A DNA stretch of 64,000 nt from Paenibacillus sp. JCM 10914 (GTDB taxonomy: Bacteria; Bacillota; Bacilli; Paenibacillales; Paenibacillaceae), in contig NZ_BAZR01000001.1 in assembly GCF_001315105.1 (NCBI RefSeq), positions 620,001 to 684,000 on the forward strand, in the 5' to 3' direction. Positions 42,814 through 51,821 of this stretch are shown here, piece by piece; position 1 is the first letter of the stretch, and the number at the start of each line of letters is the position of its first letter. The position numbers and the translations under genes are program-made. The notes below the pieces were generated by a model, which saw only the letters and a list, made by a program, of their open reading frames with translations, made no database searches and was not told the origin of the DNA.

Positions 42814-43013
42814 AGAGGCGGTATCCCATTACGTGAACTGCACTCGATGGTTTCTATCTTGAGTTTGAGGATTAAAGAACACCTTCATAACTGTTATGTC
42901 GGTTACGTTGGATTCTGCTCTGAGCCGAAAGGACCGAGACAGAAGGGACGATCGCGAGTGACTCTTCTTTGCCTTTCGGACTTTTTAGCAAGATTGTGCT
43001 AAAAAGTTTTTTT
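42814..43013 (+). promoter_or_regulatory. Structured leader with hairpin and intrinsic terminator ahead of panB
   Basis: Between birA and panB there is no gene. Visible elements: a hairpin with outer stem CCGAAAGG/CCTTTCGG (42925-42932 and 42972-42979) and an inner AGAAGGG/CTCTTCT stem, immediately followed by a perfect 11-bp terminator ACTTTTTAGCA/TGCTAAAAAGT with a T-run (42980-43013). Either a riboswitch-like attenuator of panBCD or an independent RNA of about 200 nt. No consensus T-box sequence is present. Confidence 0.55.
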
Positions 43014-43052
43014 ATTGTGTTTAATTCATTTAAACAGGGAGGCTGTGTCACC

Positions 43053-43928
43053 ATGGCAGGGAAACAACCATTGAACATTGTCAAAATGAAAAATATGAAG
43101 CAAAGCGGCGAACCGCTCACGATGTTAACCGCTTACGATTATCCATCCGCCAAATTGGCCGAAGAAGCGGGGATGGATATGATTCTGGTGGGCGATTCGC
43201 TCGGTAACGTCGTATTGGGCTACACTTCTACCATACCGGTTACGCTGGATGATATGGTGTACCACACCCGTTCGGTAGCTCGCGGAGCGGAGAGCACTTT
43301 CATCGTAGCCGATATGCCGTTTATGACTTATCACGGCGGCATAGACGAGACGCTGCGCGGGGTGCGCAGACTCATGCAGGAAGGTCATGCCCATGCGGTA
43401 AAATTGGAAGGCGGCGCAGAAATTGCAGATACGGTAAAGCGGATCGTGCAATCCGGCGTACCGGTACTGGGCCATATTGGCTTAACACCGCAATCGGTGA
43501 ACCAAATCGGTGGTTATCGAATTCAAGGCAAGGATGTAAAGGACGCACAGCGTCTGATGGAGGACGCTAAAGCGCTGGAGGCGGCAGGAGCTTTTGCCGT
43601 TGTACTGGAACTCGTTACGGAAGAAGCGGCTGCCGAAATCTCCAAAGCGCTAACGATACCGACCATCGGTATCGGTGCGGGGCGTCATTGCGACGGTCAG
43701 GTGTTGGTGTATCACGATATTTTGAAATATGCCTCACCTTATCGAGACAAACGATTCGTCAAGACCTATGCCGATGTTGGCACGATCATACGAAACGGTA
43801 TTTCGCAGTACGTGAAAGAGGTAAAGGAGCGATCCTTCCCGGCCGAAGAGCACGTATTCAAGTCAGACCAAAAAGCAGCAATCGAAGCCGCACTTTACGG
43901 TGGTAAGGAGAAGGTGAACGCAACCTGA
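43053..43928 (+). CDS. panB: 3-methyl-2-oxobutanoate hydroxymethyltransferase
   Basis: First committed step of pantothenate synthesis, adding a hydroxymethyl group from methylene-THF to alpha-ketoisovalerate. 291 residues of TIM-barrel type: MLTAYDYPSAKLAEEAGMDM, MILVGDSLGNVVLGY, and the substrate-binding GIGAGRHCDGQVLVYHD. The ATG at 43053 follows AGGGAGG; a longer frame upstream crosses the terminator and is not used. panB, panC and panD are contiguous, with start and stop overlaps. Confidence 0.97.
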   Translation: MAGKQPLNIVKMKNMKQSGEPLTMLTAYDYPSAKLAEEAGMDMILVGDSLGNVVLGYTSTIPVTLDDMVYHTRSVARGAESTFIVADMPFMTYHGGIDETLRGVRRLMQEGHAHAVKLEGGAEIADTVKRIVQSGVPVLGHIGLTPQSVNQIGGYRIQGKDVKDAQRLMEDAKALEAAGAFAVVLELVTEEAAAEISKALTIPTIGIGAGRHCDGQVLVYHDILKYASPYRDKRFVKTYADVGTIIRNGISQYVKEVKERSFPAEEHVFKSDQKAAIEAALYGGKEKVNAT

Positions 43929-44818
43929 TGAAAGTTATTCGTACCATCTCCGAGATCAGAACGGAGATGAGAAATGCTCAAAGCAACCACAATAACAAGG
44001 TGGGCCTAGTACCAACGATGGGATATTTACACGAAGGACATGCAAGCCTGATGCGTGAGGCGCGCAAGCAGACGGATGTTGTGGTCGTGAGTATCTTTGT
44101 CAACCCGATCCAATTCGGTCCTGGCGAAGATTATGAGACTTATCCGCGCAACGAAGCACATGATTTGGCATTGGCTGAGGCCGAAGGCGTGGATATTGTG
44201 TTTATGCCAAGCGTTTCGGAGATGTATCCTACGCCAACCAAAACCAAAATCTCGGTGTCGGATATAACAACGCTGTTGTGCGGTGCTTCGCGCCCAGGAC
44301 ATTTCGACGGCGTAACCACGGTCGTATCCAAGCTGTTTCATATCGTTAAGCCGGATTATGCTTTCTTCGGTATGAAAGATGCCCAGCAGGTAGCCGTCAT
44401 CGAACAGATGGTAAGAGACTTGAACATGGATGTTAAGATTGTGCCATGTCCAATTATTCGCGAAGCTGACGGGCTTGCGCTCAGTTCACGTAACGTCTAT
44501 CTGTCGCCAGAAGAGCGGCAGCAAGCGCTTGTCTTATCCGCCTCGTTAAGAGCGGCTCAGAGCGCAGTTCTGCAAGGACAGCTAACAACAGCAACCGAGA
44601 TTCGAGCGTTGTTGCAAGAGCAGATTACAAGCTCGCCTTTGGCTGAAATTGATTATGTGGAACTGCTGCATTTTCCAGAGCTGACTCCGCTCGAAGCTGC
44701 ACATCGTATTGTTGAAGGCGATAGCCTGATTATGGCGCTCGCGGTAAAGTTCGGTCGCACTCGTCTGATCGACAATGCGTTACTCCAACTACAAAAGGTA
44801 GGGGACTCTCATGTTTAG
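43928..44818 (+). CDS. panC: Pantoate-beta-alanine ligase (pantothenate synthetase)
   Basis: ATP-dependent ligation of pantoate and beta-alanine. 296 residues with the HIGH-like nucleotide motif in [36 protein letters not shown] and [12 protein letters not shown] (KMSKS-like region). The start touches the end of panB (TGATGA) and its end overlaps panD by 8 nt. Confidence 0.97.
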   Translation: MKVIRTISEIRTEMRNAQSNHNNKVGLVPTMGYLHEGHASLMREARKQTDVVVVSIFVNPIQFGPGEDYETYPRNEAHDLALAEAEGVDIVFMPSVSEMYPTPTKTKISVSDITTLLCGASRPGHFDGVTTVVSKLFHIVKPDYAFFGMKDAQQVAVIEQMVRDLNMDVKIVPCPIIREADGLALSSRNVYLSPEERQQALVLSASLRAAQSAVLQGQLTTATEIRALLQEQITSSPLAEIDYVELLHFPELTPLEAAHRIVEGDSLIMALAVKFGRTRLIDNALLQLQKVGDSHV

Positions 44819-45194
44819 AACGATGATGAAATCCAAAATACACCGAGCAACCGTAACCGAAGCGAACCTGAATTATGTGGGCAGCATTACGATTGATGAA
44901 GATTTGATGGAAGCCGCCGACCTGCTTGAGAATGAAAAAGTTCAAATCGTAAACAATAATAACGGAGCTCGTCTTGAGACGTACGTCATCAAAGGCAGCC
45001 GAGGCAGCGGCGTGATTTGTCTGAACGGTGCAGCCGCCCGTTTGGTGCAGCCGGGAGACAATGTCATTATTATTTCTTATGCCATGATGTCCAAGGAAGA
45101 ATATGAACAGCATACGCCGACGGTCGTGATCGTCGATGAGTTGAATAAACCGGTAACAACGGAGTACAAAGAGGTTCATGCAGCCGTGCTGTAA
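44811..45194 (+). CDS. panD: Aspartate 1-decarboxylase
   Basis: Pyruvoyl enzyme giving beta-alanine for panC. The proenzyme self-cleaves at Gly-Ser, here in [13 protein letters not shown] (Ser near residue 26), producing the pyruvoyl group. 127 residues, with [19 protein letters not shown] typical of the barrel. The ATG at 44811 overlaps the end of panC. The whole pantothenate branch from ketoisovalerate and aspartate is thus in one operon except panE. Confidence 0.97.
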   Translation: MFRTMMKSKIHRATVTEANLNYVGSITIDEDLMEAADLLENEKVQIVNNNNGARLETYVIKGSRGSGVICLNGAAARLVQPGDNVIIISYAMMSKEEYEQHTPTVVIVDELNKPVTTEYKEVHAAVL

Positions 45195-45243
45195 GAGCCA
45201 AAAAGTGTCGGAACTGCCCGGGGATGAAAACACCACTTTCTAC

Positions 45244-45282
45244 AGAAAATGAAGTCAGGTGGACGCACTGATTTCATTTTCT
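45244..45282 (+). repeat. 15-bp inverted repeat before the gene at 45305
   Basis: AGAAAATGAAGTCAG and CTGATTTCATTTTCT pair over 15 positions with one G-T mismatch and a 9-nt loop. No T-run follows, and the next gene's ribosome-binding site begins 5 nt later. It may be a processing signal or regulatory hairpin rather than a terminator of panD. Confidence 0.6.
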
Positions 45283-45304
45283 CGCTAAGGGTGGGATGCA
45301 CGCT

Positions 45305-45934
45305 ATGTTTCAACATGTATTCGCTGAAATGAACAACATGTTAGATGAAATTGTGAAGCATTACCCTTCTGCCCAAGGTCAGCAAAAACAGGCGCTTGTA
45401 CAAAACTGGAACATGCTGAAAAGCATGAGTGACAGTATCATGGAGGAATGGCTGCATTTCGAAGAAAAAATGGCCGTTTTCCGTGAACATGCTGTTTCGG
45501 CTCCAGCTTTTCCACCGACTGAAGCGCCTGAATTACAGCTTGATGCCTTCGTAAGAGGGCAGGGATATTACAAGCTGCTGATGTTTCAGCCTGCTATATC
45601 GCAGTTTGAAGCAGCGGCAGCTGTATATCCCGAGAGTCTGCTTATCAAGTTGTACATCGCGATGTCGCATCTGTACCAGGGGAACACCTCTGCAGCGTCC
45701 GAAGTGTTATTGACCATCTTGCCACTGGCTGACAACAAACAGCTTCGGGCAATGATTTACAATGCACTTGGATGTATTGAAGTGTTGAACGGACGTCCGG
45801 AACAGGCGGTTGAGGTCTTCACGTTAGCCGTTCACTGCGATCCGACTCTTCCTGACCCCATCGTGAATTTAAAGGTCTGTCAGCAAAATGGCGGAGAGCT
45901 TCAGTATGGAAGTCAATTGATTTCATTGCTGTAG
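45305..45934 (+). CDS. Tetratricopeptide-like hypothetical protein
   Basis: 209 residues, mostly helical and not recognised as a named family. The C-terminal two thirds have TPR-like units (GYYKLLMFQPAISQFEAAAA, LIKLYIAMSHLYQGNTSAAS, MIYNALGCIEVLNGRPEQAV). The N-terminal 60 residues look like a coiled coil. No signal or membrane segment is seen. The ATG at 45305 has AAGGGTGGG at good spacing; ATG 45296 lies immediately against that site. It sits between panD and dinG with hairpins on both sides. Confidence 0.78.
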   Translation: MFQHVFAEMNNMLDEIVKHYPSAQGQQKQALVQNWNMLKSMSDSIMEEWLHFEEKMAVFREHAVSAPAFPPTEAPELQLDAFVRGQGYYKLLMFQPAISQFEAAAAVYPESLLIKLYIAMSHLYQGNTSAASEVLLTILPLADNKQLRAMIYNALGCIEVLNGRPEQAVEVFTLAVHCDPTLPDPIVNLKVCQQNGGELQYGSQLISLL

Positions 45935-45946
45935 TGATACGCTGCT

Positions 45947-46001
45947 CAAACGAAGCGATGCCGAAGTTCTCCGAGAAGAGGCTTTGGCATCGCTTCGTTT
46001 G
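45947..46001 (+). terminator. Long hairpin between the TPR-like gene and dinG
   Basis: CAAACGAAGCGATGCCGAAG pairs with CTTTGGCATCGCTTCGTTTG over 20 positions. The trailing T-run is short (TTTG), so this may be a terminator without a classic tail or a bidirectional element. Confidence 0.6.
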
Positions 46002-46097
46002 TGACTACTGCAGATGGACAAAGGACGAGGCGGATGTTCAAATAACGAAACTTCTGGTATGCTGTTAATTAGTCTGGAAGAAAGGGATTTTAAGAAG

Positions 46098-48959
46098 ATG
46101 AAATTTGCCGTATTGGATTTTGAAACCACGGGCAACCAGTCCGCTGATGAAATTATACAGGTTGGATTGGCCATCATCGAAGAAGATCGAAGTATTTCCC
46201 GCGTGTACGGCACTTATGTCAATCCCGGGATTCCTATTCCTCCATTTATTACCGGTCTGACCGGGATTAGTGATCGTGATGTTGCGGATGCACCGTCACT
46301 AGAGGATATGATGATGGAGCTAGTACCCATGCTGGATGATGTTGTACTCATTGGGCACAACGTGGCATTTGATTTTAACTTTTTGCAAAATGCGTTGGAT
46401 CGATGCGGGTACCTGCCTTTTGCAGGCCGCATTTTAGACACGATGCACTTTTTAAAAATATGCTTTCCTTCGCTGCCTTCATACCAGCTCGGTATGGTAT
46501 CTTCCCATTTCGGCCTTGCGCATGACCGTCCGCATCAAGCGGACAGTGATGCACTTGCTACAGCTTATGCACTGCTGAAATGCCTGGAGGAGATCGACGA
46601 GCTGCCACTCTTGACTGTTCAGCGCCTCAGTGATCTGTTCGCGGATGAGGATAGCGACCTCGCTTGGTTCTTCGACGGGATTCGCGCAGAGCGGGAGTTT
46701 CAAGCTGTCCAAGACGGGGATACGCACACGTATTACCGTCAGTTTGCGCTGTCTGTTGAAGACTGGACTGAGATTGCTCCGCCAAGAGATGAAGCCGACG
46801 ATAATCCGCTGGCGCAAGTCAGTTTTGAAGAATATATGGATCAAGTGCGTGAAGGGCTGAAGAATACTTTAAGCCATTACGAGAGCCGGGATGCTCAGGA
46901 TATTATGTTTCAGGAAGTCATGCAGGCATTGGACGAGGATAAGCATTTACTCATTGAAGCCGGCACGGGCACGGGTAAATCGCTCGGCTATTTGCTGCCT
47001 TCCATTTACCAGAGCGTGAAGCAGGGGGAGAAGGTCATGGTGAGCACGCATACCATTAACCTTCAAGAGCAGCTTCGAGAGCGCGATATCCCGCTCTTGA
47101 CCCAGGTCGTGCCGTTTCCATTCAAGGCGGCTATATTTAAAGGTAGAGGCCACTATTTGTGTTTGAGAAAATTTGAACATAAAATAAACAGAAGAGATTT
47201 CCAAGCTCCGAAGGAAGATGTCATTACGGCAGCCCAAATGCTCGTCTGGCTGACTCAGACAGAAACCGGCGATGATGAAGAATTGAATCTGGGCGGACGC
47301 GGTGGCGACTTCTGGGAGACGATATCGAGCGATTCCGATTCTTGTCTGGGCCGGGCATGCCCATGGTTTAGAAAGTGCTTCTACCACCGGGCGAAGCATG
47401 AAGCCGGAATAGCCGATGTGGTCATTACGAACCATTCGAAACTGTTTACCGATGTGAAAGCCAATCACCAATTACTGCCGAGTTATGAGCGGCTCGTTAT
47501 CGATGAAGCACATCATCTTGAAGATGTGGCTGGCAAGCATCTGGGGCTGCAGATGAAGTATTTCACCGTGGTTCATACCTTAACGAGGATGTTTAAGGAT
47601 AGCCGGAACGGGCAGCTCCCTGCCTTGCATCAGCTGCTGCAGGTATCACCGCACGAGAAATCAGCTGATTGGGCAGCAGTACTTGATCAAATTTACCCCG
47701 ATTTGATTACGGTCAAGGAACTATGGGATCGGCTGAGCGATCAGTTATTCGGATTATTACCTGAGCGTGGCGATGCTTCGCCTGGGGATGCAGGCCAGTT
47801 CTCGCTGCGTCTATCTCCTTCAAAAAAACCGAAAGGCTGGGAAGCGCTGACGGACCTCGAGCATCAGATTCATGTCACCCTTGGCGATGTCGTTCGTAAG
47901 GGAGATAAGCTGATTGCAGAGATCAAGGAAGACTTGGACGATTATAGCGCCGATAGTCTGATAACGGATTTGTCCGGATTATTCAAGGATCTGGCTGCGC
48001 ATCGAGAAGACCTGCGTTCCTTTATGGCCTTGAACGACGAAGGTACGGTGTACTGGATGGAAGCAAGCGGGAATTTCCGCAGTAAATCGCTGCAGCTTTA
48101 TGCGGTCCCTGTCGATGTCAGTTCGCATCTGAAAGAGCTGTTTTTTGATAAGAAGCGCAGTGTCATCCTGACGTCCGCGACTTTGTCAGTCGATAAATCG
48201 TTCCAATTCATGATTGATAACCTCGGTTTGGCTGAGGCGGCCGAAGCTGGTAATCTTCATACAGCACAGCTCCCGTCCCCTTTCAACTACAGGGATCAAG
48301 CACTGCTGGTCGTGCCTCGTGATTTCCCGAGCGTTAAAGGATCGGTAGGTGATGCGCTCTTCGTGAACACGCTGGTGCAATCTTTAGCGGATACCGCCGT
48401 CGCAACTCAGGGCCGAATGTTGGTATTATTTACTTCCTATCGCATGCTTAGACAAGTTCATGAACCGCTGAAGGAAGCTCTATCCAATAGCGATATTGCC
48501 GTGCTTGGGCAGGGAATGGACGGCACGAGCCGGACCAAGCTGATTCGCCGCTTCCAGGACAGCAGTGCATCGGTACTGCTGGGTACAAGCTCCTTCTGGG
48601 AAGGTGTCGATATTCCCGGAGACGCCTTAACCTGTCTGGCGATTGTCAGACTTCCGTTCCAGCCGCCGAATCATCCACTGGTGGAGGCCAAGAGCGAGCT
48701 GCTGCAGCAGCAGAAGAAAAACCCTTTTATGAAACTGTCAGTTCCCCAAGCCGTCATTCGCTTTAAACAAGGTTTTGGGCGTTTGGTGCGGACAGCCCAA
48801 GATAAGGGTATTGTAATTGTATATGATACCCGGGTCATTGAGTCTTATTATGGCAAGTATTTCTTGTATTCCTTGCCTGGACCGAAGATGGAGCATATGC
48901 CGACAGCTGCAATTGTGCCACGGGTAACGGAATGGCTGCAAGCGGATGGGCAACATTGA
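46098..48959 (+). CDS. dinG: Helicase/exonuclease DinG-type (DnaQ-like exonuclease plus XPD-like helicase)
   Basis: 953 residues. The N-terminal DEDDh exonuclease domain begins FAVLDFETTG and has HNVAFDFNFL and HQADSDALATAYA. The helicase part has the Walker A LIEAGTGTGKSLGYLLPS near residue 290, DEAHH, VILTSATLS and late SSFWEGVDIPGD and FKQGFGRLVR motifs. This domain fusion is the Bacillota type of DinG. ATG 46098 (MKFAVLDF) is preferred; an in-frame ATG at 46014 would add 28 unrelated residues. The cysteines of the iron-sulfur cluster region (CLGRACPWFRKC) look present. Confidence 0.94.
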   Translation: MKFAVLDFETTGNQSADEIIQVGLAIIEEDRSISRVYGTYVNPGIPIPPFITGLTGISDRDVADAPSLEDMMMELVPMLDDVVLIGHNVAFDFNFLQNALDRCGYLPFAGRILDTMHFLKICFPSLPSYQLGMVSSHFGLAHDRPHQADSDALATAYALLKCLEEIDELPLLTVQRLSDLFADEDSDLAWFFDGIRAEREFQAVQDGDTHTYYRQFALSVEDWTEIAPPRDEADDNPLAQVSFEEYMDQVREGLKNTLSHYESRDAQDIMFQEVMQALDEDKHLLIEAGTGTGKSLGYLLPSIYQSVKQGEKVMVSTHTINLQEQLRERDIPLLTQVVPFPFKAAIFKGRGHYLCLRKFEHKINRRDFQAPKEDVITAAQMLVWLTQTETGDDEELNLGGRGGDFWETISSDSDSCLGRACPWFRKCFYHRAKHEAGIADVVITNHSKLFTDVKANHQLLPSYERLVIDEAHHLEDVAGKHLGLQMKYFTVVHTLTRMFKDSRNGQLPALHQLLQVSPHEKSADWAAVLDQIYPDLITVKELWDRLSDQLFGLLPERGDASPGDAGQFSLRLSPSKKPKGWEALTDLEHQIHVTLGDVVRKGDKLIAEIKEDLDDYSADSLITDLSGLFKDLAAHREDLRSFMALNDEGTVYWMEASGNFRSKSLQLYAVPVDVSSHLKELFFDKKRSVILTSATLSVDKSFQFMIDNLGLAEAAEAGNLHTAQLPSPFNYRDQALLVVPRDFPSVKGSVGDALFVNTLVQSLADTAVATQGRMLVLFTSYRMLRQVHEPLKEALSNSDIAVLGQGMDGTSRTKLIRRFQDSSASVLLGTSSFWEGVDIPGDALTCLAIVRLPFQPPNHPLVEAKSELLQQQKKNPFMKLSVPQAVIRFKQGFGRLVRTAQDKGIVIVYDTRVIESYYGKYFLYSLPGPKMEHMPTAAIVPRVTEWLQADGQH

Positions 48960-48996
48960 AATAAAGTGAAATATCCTATGATTAGGGGGAGCATGC

Positions 48997-49659
48997 ATGA
49001 AATCGGAAAAAATCTCGGAAGCTGTGGTCCGCAGACTGCCTGTCTATTTGCGTTATTTGAATGAGCTTCGCAAGAGGGAGGTCGCCACGGTGTCCTCCCA
49101 GGAGCTCGGGCAGAAGCTTGATCTGAATCCTGCGCAGATTCGTAAGGACCTGGCGTATTTTGGTGATTTCGGACGTAAAGGTATTGGTTATGATGTTTCC
49201 TATCTAATTGAGAAAATACGACAAATCCTCAAGCTGGACCAACAGATTAATGTCGCGCTAGTCGGTGCAGGAAACTTGGGACATGCCTTGTCTAACTACA
49301 ACGCGTTTTTGAAGGACAATATGAAGATCGTGGCGATTTTTGATTCCTACGCACCGAAGGTCGGCAAGAAGATCAACAACTTGACCGTACAGCCGATGCA
49401 GGAACTGGTGGATACCGTTCAGGCGAACGGTATCCGGATCGGCATTATTACCGTACCTGATTTTGAAGCACAACATGTCGCGGATCAATTGATCTCGGCC
49501 GGCATCGAGGCCATTTTGAATTTCGCGCCAACGATTCTGAAAGCACCGTCTCATATCCGCATTCATACGGCGGACTTCACGACGGATTTGCAGAGCTTGG
49601 CTTATTATTTGGATAACGGCAAGGAGGATACAGCGCATGACGAAGAAATGGATCGTTAA
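48997..49659 (+). CDS. rex: Redox-sensing transcriptional repressor Rex
   Basis: NADH/NAD-responsive repressor of fermentation and respiration genes. 220 residues: an N-terminal winged helix (RRLPVYLRYLNELRKR, SSQELGQKLDLNPAQIRKDL, FGRKGIGYDV) and a C-terminal Rossmann domain with VALVGAGNLGHALSNY. The gene normally stands elsewhere in B. subtilis (ydiH), so its position after dinG is a difference. Its targets often include qcr, hbd and ackA-type genes; Rex sites were not detected by eye. The 3' end overlaps the next gene by 23 nt. Confidence 0.95.
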   Translation: MKSEKISEAVVRRLPVYLRYLNELRKREVATVSSQELGQKLDLNPAQIRKDLAYFGDFGRKGIGYDVSYLIEKIRQILKLDQQINVALVGAGNLGHALSNYNAFLKDNMKIVAIFDSYAPKVGKKINNLTVQPMQELVDTVQANGIRIGIITVPDFEAQHVADQLISAGIEAILNFAPTILKAPSHIRIHTADFTTDLQSLAYYLDNGKEDTAHDEEMDR

Positions 49660-50993
49660 GAACGGCACCTTCGCTGTTCTAGAGGAAGGCAGATCGGTCT
49701 TGAAAGGTTATATGGTCGTTGAGGACGACCGAATTACATATCTGGGAGAGAAGGCGCCGGAATCGATGGAAGATGCCGATACGATAGATGGTACTCATCT
49801 GTTCTTCATGCCAGGACTCGTCAATACGCACGGTCATGCTGCTATGTCTTTGTTGCGCGGGTATGGCGACGATCTGGCTCTGCAGGTCTGGCTCCAAGAA
49901 AAAATGTGGCCGATGGAGGCTAAATTCACGGCAGACGATGTGTATTGGGGTGCCTCGCTGTCCGTAGTGGAAATGATCAAAGGCGGCACGACGACTTTTG
50001 TCGATATGTACGATCATATGGATCAAGTCGCTAAAGTCGTGCAGGATTCCGGCATGCGAGGGGTTCTGACTCGCGGGGTGATCGGGTTGTGTTCGGCTCA
50101 GGAGCAGATGCAGAAATTATCCGACGCGATCGCTTTCGCAAAAGACTGGCATGGACAAGCGGGCGGCCGGATCACCACCATGATATCGCCGCATGCCCCT
50201 TACACGTGTCCGCCGGATTTTATCGAGAAGTTCGTACAGGCTGCACATGATTTAGATTTGCCGATTCATACCCATATGTCGGAAACTACGACCGAGGTTG
50301 CTCAAAATGTAGAGGACTACGGGCTGCGTCCCGTCGCCCATCTGGAGAAACTCGGCGTATTTAGCAGGCCGACGCTGCTTGCGCACGCGGTTCATCTGAC
50401 CGATGAAGAAATTGAAGTCTTGGCTAGGCATCAAGTTGCCGTTTCCCATAATCCTGGCAGCAACCTGAAACTGGCTAGTGGCATCGCGCGCGTGCCTGAT
50501 TTGCTTAAGGCCGGCGTGACGGTATCACTTGGAACGGATGGGCCAGCGAGTAACAATAACCTCGATATGTTCGAAGAGATGAGACTGGCTGCCTTGATTC
50601 ATAAAGGAGTGAGCGGAGATCCGACTGCGATTCCGGCTTCGGAAGCGTTGCGCATGGGAACCGAGTACGGCGCAAAATCAATCTTCCTCGACCAGATCGG
50701 CAAGCTTGCGTAGGAATGAAGGCGGATATGATCGCATTGAATACGGACCAGGCACACTTCTTGCCGCGTACCGATTATATTTCGCATGCTATATATTCGG
50801 CGTCTGCCAAGGATGTAGAACATGTATGGTAGATGGCAAGCAGGTCGTGAAGAACGGGTTAAGTTTGACATTGGACGAGGAACGTATTCGCAGAGAAGCA
50901 CAGCGTGCTTTCGAGCGTCTTTCAACTATAGGGAATTTTGCGGGGTGGGAGGTAGAAAGGTTTGAAAAAGAGAACCAAATGGATATTGCTTAG
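49637..50993 (+). pseudogene. mtaD: 5-methylthioadenosine/S-adenosylhomocysteine deaminase, two frameshifts
   Basis: Amidohydrolase deaminating methylthioadenosine or S-adenosylhomocysteine. Metal motifs NTHGHAAMSLLRG, ISPHAPYTCPP, IHTHMSETTTEV, LLAHAVHLTDEEI and LGTDGPASNNNLDMFEEM are intact. The frame breaks near 50710, where ...DQIGKLA ends in TAG; one extra G gives VGMKADMIALNTDQAHFL. It breaks again at 50829, where EHVW is followed by TAG; one extra G gives VDGKQVVKNG and the frame reaches 50993. Both look like lost Gs in G-runs. As written, the main reading stops at 50713, missing the C-terminal 95 or so residues. Start ATG 49637 follows AAGGAGG. Confidence 0.83.
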
Positions 50994-51480
50994 TGTGTCG
51001 GGTGTATTGTTGGTGCTGTTGGCCGCACAGCTATACTATTCGTATGTGATGAGCGGCATCTGGAACGAGGAACGTCTTGCCATTCAAGCCTCCAAGCAGC
51101 ACGGTGACCTGGTAACAACAGCCAAAACCTATAAATCGGTGTGGGGCGAGGACAATAAGTATTGGGTCATCTCGGGCACGGATCAGAATCAGGAAGAGAT
51201 TATGGTGTGGGTGAAGTTTACCGAGGAAGATTTACCTGTTCCGGGTGAAGATGCCGTCGCGCAAGTAAAGATGAGCAGCGGCAAGTCAGAGGCCCAGATT
51301 CGTGATCAGATTCATCAGGAGCTGCCAGGAGCGACGATTAAGCGCTTGTTGCCTGGTATGTATGAAGGTGACTATGCATGGCAATTGCATTATGGACATA
51401 ATGGTCAGCTTGGCTACCGCTTCTATCGGTTTGAGGACGGCAATGCCATCGGCGATGATATCATTCTGCCTCATTCGTAG
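50962..51480 (+). CDS. ypmB: YpmB-like membrane-anchored protein (DUF5590)
   Basis: 172 residues: a basic start (LKKRTKWILLSVSGVLLVLL) forms one membrane anchor, then an extracytoplasmic domain in the PepSY-like/DUF5590 pattern with the strands YWVISGTDQNQEEIMVWV and YAWQLHYGHNGQLGYRFYRF. B. subtilis ypmB lies in the same dinG-aspB-asnS neighbourhood. TTG 50962 has GGGAGGT 9 nt upstream and overlaps the 3' end of the deaminase gene by 32 nt. Function unknown. Confidence 0.82.
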   Translation: MKKRTKWILLSVSGVLLVLLAAQLYYSYVMSGIWNEERLAIQASKQHGDLVTTAKTYKSVWGEDNKYWVISGTDQNQEEIMVWVKFTEEDLPVPGEDAVAQVKMSSGKSEAQIRDQIHQELPGATIKRLLPGMYEGDYAWQLHYGHNGQLGYRFYRFEDGNAIGDDIILPHS

Positions 51481-51512
51481 TGAATAGAAGGGGCTGTCTC
51501 CAGAAATTAACA

Positions 51513-51557
51513 AATGACGGCGCTAAGGGACGTAATCCCTGCGCCGTCATTTTGTGT
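51513..51557 (+). terminator. First of two terminators after ypmB
   Basis: AATGACGGCGC pairs with GCGCCGTCATT, with an inner AGGGA/TCCCT stem, then TTTGTG. Confidence 0.82.
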
Positions 51558-51569
51558 ATCGAACAGCAA

Positions 51570-51615
51570 AGGGGCGTCTCGGAAGATCTGCGATCTTTTG
51601 AGACGCCCTCTTTTT
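51570..51615 (+). terminator. Second terminator after ypmB
   Basis: AGGGGCGTCTC pairs with GAGACGCCCTCT with an inner AAGATC/GATCTT stem, followed by TTTTT. Two tandem terminators in a gene-free stretch of 341 nt (51481-51821). Confidence 0.85.
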
Positions 51616-51687
51616 CGTACCTATCATTCAGTAAACGGATTCAGGTAAGGATTGGAAAGTGTGTTCGCAATATTTTCACACGTAGGC

Positions 51688-51716
51688 ATGAAAAAGTATA
51701 TAAAATATGATATACT
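51688..51716 (+). promoter_or_regulatory. Candidate promoter for the AAA+ protease operon
   Basis: ATGAAA and TATACT with a 17-nt spacer, and TGA before the -10 makes it an extended -10. It lies after the double terminator and about 105 nt before the next start codon. The remaining 100 nt show nothing else clear. Confidence 0.5.
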
Positions 51717-51821
51717 CGTAACTGTACTGTTTGAGCAAATAAATAAATCGCCGATGATAGCATGATATTGCAGATAATGTGATGTAAGTAAATATAGCAT
51801 ACAATCTTAAGGAGGAACTTC

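Noticed and set aside
42930..42965. T-box element in the panB leader
   Set aside because: AGGGACGATCGCG only loosely resembles AGGGTGGNACCGCG, and no specifier-loop layout is apparent.
42778..43002. + strand ORF in the panB leader, including an upstream extension of panB
   Set aside because: It lies across hairpins and a terminator; no ribosome-binding site, no homology.
51480..51710. ORF between ypmB and the protease operon
   Set aside because: It reads through two terminator hairpins, and no homology or ribosome-binding site is seen.
51798..51805. CATACAAT as a sigma-E promoter for the protease operon
   Set aside because: Matches the -10 exactly but has no -35 at 13-15 nt and would start transcription inside the ribosome-binding site.
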